From positions 1 to 5,298 of the forward strand of contig JAUXFE010000053.1 of assembly GCA_030620215.1 (NCBI GenBank): DNA of 5,298 nt. Reading direction: 5' to 3'. The number at the start of each line of letters is the position of its first letter. Within the stretch, counting starts at the first letter, position 1. Source of the DNA: Candidatus Peregrinibacteria bacterium. GTDB lineage: Bacteria; Patescibacteria; Gracilibacteria; UM-FILTER-43-11. The notes under the pieces were generated by a model, which was given only the letters and a program-made list of their open reading frames with translations, did no database searches and was not told the origin of the DNA. The translations under genes and the position numbers were made by a program. Of the stretch, positions 1 to 4,474 are shown piece after piece.

Positions 1-928
1 AAGAACGTGATGAATTTAGACAAAGCCCGATTAATTCCTTTATATTTGCAGAGCCGGCACACATCACCGTATCAGCCCCACCCCAATATATTTTTAACGT
101 GCCATCTTCTTCAGGTATGGTTCCGCCTGTGAAAACCACATTAGGTACATAACCGCTTATCTCCCAGGGATCTTCGGGTTGTAAAATCCAATTATCCGAA
201 ACGCCGATAACATGTGAAGGATCCTTGAGGTCGTGCAGGGCGGCCCCCAATCGATAAACTGCCCCGGCCATAGTTGTGTAAACACCATGAAATATATGAA
301 GCCAGCCCTCTTCGGTTTTAATTGGCGGGCTTCCGGGGCCCACTTTGCTTTCATCCCAATGATATTGCAACGGTTTTATTATAACTTTGGAATTACCCCA
401 ATAAATTAGGTCATATGAATATGATATCCAGATTGACCAGGGTAATATTTGGGAATGCGGGCGATCAAGCCTTACATATTTGCCGTCAATTTTTTCAGGA
501 AAGAGAACAACATTTCGCATATCCGCCTGACTAATAAGAGCAATACGTTCAACTGATTCAAAATCATCTGTCCGGGCTAGCATAATGCGTACACCGTACC
601 TGGAGTAAGCGCTATATGTCAGGTAAAATGTATTTTCCAACGGATTGATGCGTAAATCTTCAACGCCATATTCTTCATATTCGGAAAAAATCCCTTTTTT
701 TGCGGGTTCGATAAAAGGTTTGGCGTCAACTTCAAAATTATAACCATCTTTACTCACTGCTTTACCTATTATCGATCTGCCATTATGAAGATGAGATCGG
801 AACAGCATTATATATTTATCCTTGTATTTTGTAACCCCGGCATTATGGACTGTTGCAACCGGATAGGGAACATCCTCTTTTGTTAAGATAGGATTTTTAT
901 GATAACGCTGAATTATTGATGTACTCAT
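1..928 (-). CDS. GH130-family glycoside phosphorylase/hydrolase, C-terminus cut by window edge
   Basis: The frame starts at ATG 928 (MSTSIIQRYHKNPIL...) and stays open to base 1, giving 309 residues with no stop. Family members are only slightly longer, so just the extreme C-terminus is missing. An RBS (GAGG, 937-934) lies 5 nt before the ATG and fixes the start. Family features seen: VHNAGV near residues 28-32; GVEDLRI at 88-94, corresponding to the GH130 EDPR motif, with Asp91 as the likely general acid (Leu replaces the usual Pro); RLDRPHS at 153-159; GPGSPPIKTEEGW at 197-209; HIFHGV at 211-216; YWGGADT at 281-287. The fold is a five-bladed beta-propeller in the family. GH130 enzymes mostly phosphorolyse beta-mannosides, and some members hydrolyse them. 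No signal peptide is visible, so it is probably cytoplasmic. It follows a GT4 gene by 158 bp on the same strand, suggesting a shared pathway. Family assignment is confident; substrate and phosphorylase versus hydrolase activity are not determined. Confidence 0.9.
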   Translation of the reverse strand, partial: MSTSIIQRYHKNPILTKEDVPYPVATVHNAGVTKYKDKYIMLFRSHLHNGRSIIGKAVSKDGYNFEVDAKPFIEPAKKGIFSEYEEYGVEDLRINPLENTFYLTYSAYSRYGVRIMLARTDDFESVERIALISQADMRNVVLFPEKIDGKYVRLDRPHSQILPWSIWISYSYDLIYWGNSKVIIKPLQYHWDESKVGPGSPPIKTEEGWLHIFHGVYTTMAGAVYRLGAALHDLKDPSHVIGVSDNWILQPEDPWEISGYVPNVVFTGGTIPEEDGTLKIYWGGADTVMCAGSANIKELIGLCLNSSRS

Positions 929-1086
929 AATAACCTCAAAATTAATAATTTTTCAAGAGATCTTTAATTAGAATCTTTTCCCGAATTAGTTAAGATTTAC
1001 AGAAATGACAGTTAATTCGAAAAATCAGTCATTTATAGACAGACACTAATTACACATCTACCCAAAAGAGCAAGTTTGCCGCCTAT
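929..1086. other. Intergenic spacer between the GT4 and GH130 genes
   Basis: This is an AT-rich 158-bp gap. It holds two overlapping short inverted repeats: CGAATTA (982-988) with TAATTCG (1013-1019), and AAATGAC (1003-1009) with GTCATTT (1028-1034). Neither is GC-rich nor followed by a clear T-run on the minus strand, so I do not call a terminator. The GH130 RBS lies at its left end. The spacer is long for a tight operon, so GH130 may have its own promoter, but I see no convincing -35/-10 pair. Confidence 0.5.
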
Positions 1087-2094
1087 CTATTTTAAAATTC
1101 TTTGATATACTTTAATATAATCAGCAACCATTCTCTGAGCTGTGAAGCACTCTTCCACTCTTTTTCTACAATTAGCCCTGTTCAATCTTGCAATTTTATT
1201 GACTGCTTGTACTGCTTCCTCAATTGAATTTACCAAGAAACCATCTTTCCCATGTCGAATAATTTCCGGCATACTACCCTTATTGTTGGCAATTACAGGT
1301 GTGCCGCAAGCTAAAGATTCCACGACCGACAAGCCAAATGGCTCCGCAAAATTGATTGGATGTAAAAGAGCGTAAGCATTTCCTAATAATCTATCTCGTT
1401 TTTCAGGACGGGCGCTGCCCACGTAACATATATCGTCATCGTTTAAATATGGTTTAACCTTTTCATTAAAATAATCTTTATCCTGAATGATTCCCGCAAT
1501 AATCAGTTTTCTGTTACATTTCTTTGCAATTTGAATAGCTTCATAAGTGCCTTTATCTGTATGAATTCGTCCGAAAAAAAGCAAATACTCTTGCGGGGTG
1601 CGATTGAACGTAAATTTCTCTAGATCAATACCATGATGGATTGTAGCAATATAGTCTAATTCAGGATCTCGATCGGAATCACTAATGGAAACATAATAGG
1701 AAGAGGGATTATATTTTTTAAAAACAGGTAATATTTTGGGCGAAGAGAAGCCATGAATTGTAGTAAGCAGAGGTGTTTTTATTAATTTACTATAAGTGAG
1801 TGGTAAAAAATCGAAATGATTATGAATTATATCAAAATCATGGGCATCTTCAAAAACTTCAGAGATATGAAGACATTCCCATACTTTCGGTAGAATTTCA
1901 GGATCTTCCTCATAACCTTTAGGGCATACAGCGTGTAGTTTTGCTTTGGTAATTGAATCCGCTGTAGCAAATAAAGTAACATTTATACCGCTATTAAATA
2001 ATCCCTCAGTTAAAAGGGAAACTACCTGCTCCCAAGGTCCGTAATGATGGGGAGGTGTACGCCAAGCTATAGGTGAAATCATTGCAATTCTCAT
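1087..2094 (-). CDS. GT4-family glycosyltransferase
   Basis: A retaining GT-B glycosyltransferase that transfers a sugar from an activated donor. Numbering here counts from the upstream ATG at 2100. The N-terminal acceptor domain begins RIAMISPIAWRTPP and has the HYGPWE loop (19-24), corresponding to the Gly-rich loop of GT4 enzymes, then HNHFDF (93-98) and TIHGFSS (114-120). The C-terminal donor domain has FFGRIHTDKG (175-184), whose Arg178 and Lys183 fit the donor-phosphate contacts, and EPFGLSVVE (253-261), the E-x7-E motif. Length, about 335 aa, is normal for a compact family member. Two in-frame ATGs (2100 and 2094) compete. The AGGGG box is 1 nt from the first but 7 nt from the second, so I choose 2094. 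No signal peptide or membrane segment is seen; it is likely cytoplasmic. The GH130 gene lies downstream on the same strand, so a mannose-type sugar is a reasonable guess for the substrate. The upstream flank is an IS110 remnant, so its original promoter may have been replaced. Confidence 0.92.
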   Translation of the reverse strand: MRIAMISPIAWRTPPHHYGPWEQVVSLLTEGLFNSGINVTLFATADSITKAKLHAVCPKGYEEDPEILPKVWECLHISEVFEDAHDFDIIHNHFDFLPLTYSKLIKTPLLTTIHGFSSPKILPVFKKYNPSSYYVSISDSDRDPELDYIATIHHGIDLEKFTFNRTPQEYLLFFGRIHTDKGTYEAIQIAKKCNRKLIIAGIIQDKDYFNEKVKPYLNDDDICYVGSARPEKRDRLLGNAYALLHPINFAEPFGLSVVESLACGTPVIANNKGSMPEIIRHGKDGFLVNSIEEAVQAVNKIARLNRANCRKRVEECFTAQRMVADYIKVYQRILK

Positions 2095-2111
2095 AATCAT
2101 GCCCCTAAAAT

Positions 2112-2441
2112 GACAATTTTTTTGCTTTAGTCATGCTATACGAAATCTAGGATATTTCCAACTTTGAACGGGTGCAAAACTGTACCTTATATGTCCGGCT
2201 GATCAAGCCCCAAAAAGAATCAGCCGGAAAAGTTAAGAGCTCTGGTAATCGCAAAAAGGGAAATGCTTATCTCAAATGGGCTTTCTCTGAAGAAACTTTA
2301 CTGTTAATCAGAAAAAAACGGGAAATCAAAGATTTACATGCCAGGCTCAAAAACAAACACGGCAAGGCCAGAGCTTTGGCTATCATTTCACATAAATTGG
2401 TTTGTGAGCGACAAAATTTAAGCAGATTTACTATCAACTAA
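2112..2441 (+). pseudogene. IS110-family transposase remnant (C-terminal part only)
   Basis: The open part (GTG 2172 to TAA 2441, 89 codons) matches the C-terminal Transposase_20 region of IS110-family transposases: VRLIKPQKESAGK, GNAYLKWAFSE, then KHGKARALAIISHKL. In these enzymes this stretch corresponds to YxRLV...ESAGK, GNxHLKWAFSEA and HGKGKALxILAHKL. The Ser in ESAGK (codon at 2220-2222) aligns with the region holding the catalytic serine. Reading upstream in the same frame gives FALVMLYEI, a TAG stop at 2148-2150, then DISNFERVQ, which fits the family pattern ALTILYEI-x-DIxRFPRVQ. The TAG is therefore an in-frame nonsense mutation. The N-terminal RuvC-like DEDD domain, roughly 200 or more residues, is absent; the matched part begins about 10-20 bp from the GT4 start. 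The element is dead. Its orientation is opposite to all neighbouring genes. IS110 elements lack long terminal inverted repeats, so the outer ends cannot be placed. Confidence 0.82.
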
Positions 2442-2934
2442 ATTTACGCCTAATAAATTGTAACCATTTTTTATTGTGAAATATAATTAAACTTTCAGGT
2501 TACCACTAATTTTAAAAACTCGAAGAAAATCAATCTAAGCGAACAGAAACATCCAACATTTAGAATTTTATCCGTAGTTGAACCATAAACGCCCTTCGTG
2601 TGTTAAAAATATCTCTGGTTCAATTACCACTCCAAAGGCTGGCAGGCGGATAAAATTAAGTTGGACGATGCCGCGATTTACCCCGATAGGCTGAATTCTC
2701 TACCATATTGGACATTCAATATAACCCTGTTGGTAATAAAAATCATACTTGCAATGATAATTTTTTTGTTTCATTTCAAATTTCATATTTTTTTCACAAT
2801 TTCGCAACTGTTATTAATCTTTTTGCCGACAATTAAAAATAAATAATCCCTACGATTTCTTCCGGAGTTTCGTCCCGCGCAGGGGCGGCAGTTACATATT
2901 TCAAGCGCAGAACGGTTGAGTTAACCTGCGCCAA
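2442..2934. other. Gene-poor region after the IS110 remnant
   Basis: I see no convincing gene here. The first 400 bp are strongly AT-rich. Small inverted repeats occur: GTAACC (2460-2465) with GGTTAC (2498-2503), and TTGAACCA (2578-2585) with TGGTTCAA (2616-2623, perfect 8 bp, 30-nt loop). A plus-strand open stretch at 2607-2846 reads protein-like for about 35 residues (HSKGWQADKIKLDDA, YPDRLNSLPYW) and then becomes a low-complexity, Ile/Phe-rich string from poly-T DNA. It has no ATG or RBS and may be a gene scrap. From about 2861 the composition turns GC-richer: GTCCC-GCGCA-GGGGC (2872-2886) can form a small hairpin, and GCGCA (2905-2909) pairs with TGCGC (2927-2931) around an inner GGTT/AACC stem. 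No T-run follows, so they are not called terminators. The mixture suggests decayed mobile or cassette DNA. Confidence 0.45.
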
Positions 2935-3011
2935 ACAAAACAGCGCTAAACTACCTATTATTTATAAATTATCTCGGATCGAAAAACTTCATAACCAGCG
3001 CTTGTTTAGCG
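2935..3011. repeat. Possible degenerate attC-like site D
   Basis: An inverted repeat with the simple attC plan: AAC-AGCGCT (2939-2947) at the left and AGCGCT-T-GTTT (2997-3007) at the right. The arms pair over ten bases with one bulged base, which is the type of asymmetry expected of attC. The flanking CGCTAAAC (2944-2951) and GTTTAGCG (3004-3011) also form a perfect 8-bp inverted repeat. If real, the unit between this site and site A (about 135 bp) carries no gene. AGCGCT is self-complementary, which makes chance pairing easier, and the boundary complementarity with site A is weak. Much less certain than sites A-C. Confidence 0.3.
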
Positions 3012-3069
3012 TCAGCGTTGAACAATTTATGTGCGCCCGGGTTACTATGTACATTTTTAATCTAACCTT

Positions 3070-3165
3070 ATTTAACGTTCCGAGCGTATCTTAAGTTTGC
3101 GGAGCATAGCGGAGCAAATTGGGGTGAGAGCAGAAAGCCCGAACCAGGTACACTCTGTTATCTGC
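3070..3165 (-). repeat. attC-like cassette recombination site A
   Basis: An imperfect inverted repeat lying about 60 bp downstream of the four-helix membrane protein gene. Outer boxes are AAC at 3074-3076 and GTT at 3157-3159. Inner arms are AGCGTATC (3083-3090) and GGTACACT (3148-3155), which pair at six of eight positions with one further wobble. The middle is GC-rich and contains the repeated element GGAGCATAGCGGAGCA. Read on the minus strand, the R' box is GTTAAAT, a perfect match to the GTTRRRY integron core consensus, which supports minus-strand polarity. The start of the downstream-gene cassette (site B, GTTGGCTGC) matches the inverse of this site's R'' box (GCAGATAAC) at seven of nine positions. 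Weaker arm pairing than B or C, hence moderate confidence. Confidence 0.55.
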
Positions 3166-3224
3166 TGCCGGCGAAGGGATATTTATTATTAGCTCAAGAC
3201 TCATTTTTATATCCAATAAGATTC

Positions 3225-3749
3225 TCATTTGTCTTGTATCTTTTCCTTTATAAACATCTTCTCTGCCGGGCAGCCTATTTCTCTTTGCTTACAATATTTA
3301 CAGGCGAATGATCCCCTTATAACTGCATTGCCTACAAAGGAAAAAATGACTAAAATTGCCAGCATTGCCACAAGAGGCAAAGTAAAATCTATTAATAAAA
3401 GTATAATTCCACCAACAAGGGGGAAGATAAAGACCATGAAATCCGGCAGTATTTTTGACCACGAAACTTCCTTCTCAACGAATTTTTGAGGGTCGCCCTT
3501 TTTGAACAACAAAGAACATAACTTCCCTTTACCTAATCCACAAACTTTTCCGTAATAATAACAGTTTACACAACTTCCTCTAAAAACCCCCATTTCAATC
3601 CAAAGACAATAAAGCAAATAGAGAATAGACAATAATATTCCAAATCCCGCCAAGATACATGTTCCGATAGCATAGATCAATATTGCAACAAGATTGGCTA
3701 AAAGAGCAATCCATAAGGGGAATCTCTCATAACTTTTTATCTCTTCCAT
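3225..3749 (-). CDS. Four-helix membrane protein with two C-x2-C-x6-C modules, function unknown
   Basis: A 174-residue predicted inner-membrane protein. Hydrophobic segments lie at about residues 12-30, 31-50, 101-121 and 123-142. After each helix pair comes a cysteine module introduced by RGS: C60-x2-C63-x6-C70 (RGSCVNCYYYGKVC, with a further C78) and C150-x2-C153-x6-C160 (RGSFACKYCKQREIGC). The protein is thus an internal tandem duplication of hairpin-plus-Cys-cluster. Such Cys spacing could bind zinc or an iron-sulfur cluster, or act in disulfide chemistry; this is inference. An even number of helices would put both modules and both ends on the same side of the membrane. The start is well supported: AGGTGA lies 6 nt before ATG 3749. 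It is the only gene between sites B and A and ends about 60 bp before A. I recognise no named family and assign no function. The gene itself looks real. Confidence 0.85.
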   Translation of the reverse strand: MEEIKSYERFPLWIALLANLVAILIYAIGTCILAGFGILLSILYLLYCLWIEMGVFRGSCVNCYYYGKVCGLGKGKLCSLLFKKGDPQKFVEKEVSWSKILPDFMVFIFPLVGGIILLLIDFTLPLVAMLAILVIFSFVGNAVIRGSFACKYCKQREIGCPAEKMFIKEKIQDK

Positions 3750-3767
3750 ATTTCATCACCTAATTTA

Positions 3768-3773
3768 ATTATA
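3768..3773 (-). promoter_or_regulatory. Possible -10 box (TATAAT) in the cassette leader
   Basis: A consensus TATAAT lies on the minus strand about 18 bp before the ATG of the membrane protein gene. No good -35 is found at 16-18 bp; the best TTGGCT is only 14 bp upstream and falls within the site B R' box. In AT-rich DNA a TATAAT can arise by chance. If active, it would let this cassette gene be expressed independently of its array position, with a very short 5' leader. Confidence 0.25.
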
Positions 3774-3785
3774 CCCAAACAGATT

Positions 3786-3891
3786 GCAGCCAACGTTCCG
3801 CGCATATATGACGTTTTGCCGTAGCGTATTCGCGAAGGCAAAATGTGGCGAAGCCCGGAGCGAAGCGGAGCACATATGCTCTGTTATGTGC
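3786..3891 (-). repeat. attC-like cassette recombination site B
   Basis: A GC-rich imperfect hairpin just downstream of the VOC gene, with 16 bp between its stop codon and the site. Outer boxes are GCAGCCAAC (3786-3794) and GTTATGTGC (3883-3891). Inner arms are GCATATATG (3802-3810) and CACATATGC (3871-3879), pairing at eight of nine positions. A second stem forms inside: TTTTGCC (3814-3820) with GGCAAAA (3837-3843), capped by GCG-TATT-CGC (3824-3833). The remaining centre contains GGCGAAGCC and GGAGCGAAGCGGAGC, typical of the variable terminal structure of attC sites. Its motifs AACGTTCCG and CTCTGTTAT are shared with site A, showing the two are related. The R'' box seen from the minus strand (GCACATAAC) is the exact inverse of the R' box preceding the VOC cassette at site C. 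Confidence 0.68.
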
Positions 3892-4343
3892 AGAATGCGT
3901 TTTTCGGCTATGTTTTTAGTTGTAATAAGTCCCACTTATTCCCATAGAGATCCTCAAATACAACTACAGTTCCATAGTTCTCATTTCTTGGCAATTCAAT
4001 AAATCTTACTCCTCTATCTTTCATTTTTATATAATCACGCCAAAAATTGTCAGTATGTAAAAATAAAAAAACACGACCTCCAGTTTGATTACCAATAAAG
4101 TTTTTTTGAAGATTTGTTGATGCTTTTGCTAATAAAAGTGAAGTTTCATTTACACCTGGTGGTGAAATAACAACCCAACGTTTAGTTGAGTTTAAAATAG
4201 TGTCTTCAATTAGATTAAAATTAAGCTTTTTTGTATAGAATTCTATTGCTTCATCATAATCTTTTACAATAATACTAATATAAGCAATTTTCTGCTTCAT
4301 TCTTTTCTTCCGTATAAATTTTAAAAACGCATTTTGCACATAA
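3794..4343 (-). mobile_element. Putative integron gene cassette carrying the VOC protein
   Basis: A unit of about 550 bp between the presumed cut points in sites C and B, read on the minus strand. It has a 43-bp leader, one gene (4300-3908) and terminal site B. Its two inner ends are complementary over 22 bases with one mismatch (4323-4344 against 3883-3904), well beyond the usual seven to nine bases of cassette boundary symmetry. This boundary complementarity is what circular cassette insertion predicts, because the first bases of an inserted cassette derive from its own attC R' box. Confidence 0.6.
3908..4300 (-). CDS. VOC (glyoxalase/bleomycin-resistance) superfamily protein
   Basis: A 130-residue single-domain protein of the vicinal oxygen chelate superfamily: two beta-alpha-beta-beta-beta modules, the first starting KIAYISIIVKDYDEAIEFY (4-22), the second around GGRVFLFLHTDNF (74-86), ending VVFEDLYGNKWDLLQ (113-127). 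Length is typical. Of the usual metal ligands, the first His position is Tyr7, His82 is retained, and the C-terminal Glu position is Asp124, so metal binding and glyoxalase I activity are doubtful. Members range from isomerases to drug-binding resistance proteins. I choose ATG 4300, preceded by GGAAG 6 nt away. The frame continues upstream to 4390, but that extension runs through attC-like site C and does not look like VOC sequence. It is the sole gene of its cassette. A protective or detoxifying role would suit cassette cargo, but the substrate is unknown. Confidence 0.88.
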   Translation of the reverse strand: MKQKIAYISIIVKDYDEAIEFYTKKLNFNLIEDTILNSTKRWVVISPPGVNETSLLLAKASTNLQKNFIGNQTGGRVFLFLHTDNFWRDYIKMKDRGVRFIELPRNENYGTVVVFEDLYGNKWDLLQLKT

Positions 4344-4471
4344 CGTTTGCAATATGAGGCGGTTGGCGCTTTGTGGCACTTCCCTAACAAATTGCAGAAA
4401 TGTTTGTTTAAAGCTCATTCGCTAAATTTAGCACAATTTCGCCAACTGACTTATATTGCCTTGTTTTAGCC
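4336..4471 (-). repeat. attC-like cassette recombination site C, long VCR-like architecture
   Basis: The clearest site of the set, about 136 bp. Outer boxes are GCACATAAC (4336-4344) and GTTTTAGCC (4463-4471). The two 20-base arms at 4349-4368 and 4440-4459 (each with GCAATAT at the outer and TTGGCG at the inner end when aligned) are inverted copies matching at 17 of 20 positions. Spacers between boxes and arms are short (4 and 3 bases), as in Vibrio VCR sites (AAC-3 nt-arm ... arm-3 nt-GTT). A further inner inverted repeat, GCTAAATTTAGC, lies at 4421-4432. The site starts 4 bp beyond the stop codon of the UGT-like gene. An RNA terminator is unlikely, given the AAC/GTT ends, the size and the recurrence of the plan at A and B. 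Confidence 0.72.
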
Positions 4472-4474
4472 GCT

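Larger units (their letters stand above)
3076..3793 (-). mobile_element. Putative integron gene cassette carrying the Cys-module membrane protein
   Basis: This unit is bounded by the presumed G^TT cut points in sites B and A, read on the minus strand, about 718 bp. It holds a 44-bp leader, one gene (3749-3225) and a terminal attC-like site (A). Single gene, short leader and a site immediately after the gene are the usual cassette layout. The leader contains a possible promoter, so the gene may not depend on an integron promoter. No integrase or attI is present in the window to confirm the system. Confidence 0.5.

Noticed and set aside
157..354. Minus-strand ORF of 65 codons
   Set aside because: It is an out-of-frame shadow of the GH130 gene, which reads through the same bases with family motifs.
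1142..1375. Plus-strand ORF with a lipoprotein-like start (LLTAC)
   Set aside because: It lies antisense inside the GT4 donor domain, whose E-x7-E motif is intact; the lipobox resemblance is by chance.
2172..2441. A stand-alone small gene starting at GTG 2172
   Set aside because: IS110-like sequence continues upstream across the TAG and no RBS precedes the GTG, so it is a remnant, not an intact gene.
2442..3070. tRNA, riboswitch or CRISPR in the gene-poor region
   Set aside because: No cloverleaf, no regularly spaced direct repeats and no recognised aptamer core were seen.
3229..3489. Plus-strand ORF of 86 codons
   Set aside because: It is wholly antisense to the membrane protein gene, which has a good RBS and coherent topology.
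3784..4002. Plus-strand ORF of 72 codons
   Set aside because: It runs through attC-like site B and the 3' end of the VOC gene in antisense; no RBS and no recognisable protein.
4301..4390. 30-residue N-terminal extension of the VOC protein
   Set aside because: It would be encoded by site C sequence; the start at 4300 has an RBS and begins the VOC fold at once.
4336..4471. Rho-independent terminator after the UGT-like gene
   Set aside because: The hairpin arms are separated by about 70 bases and no T-run follows on the minus strand; the attC plan explains it better.
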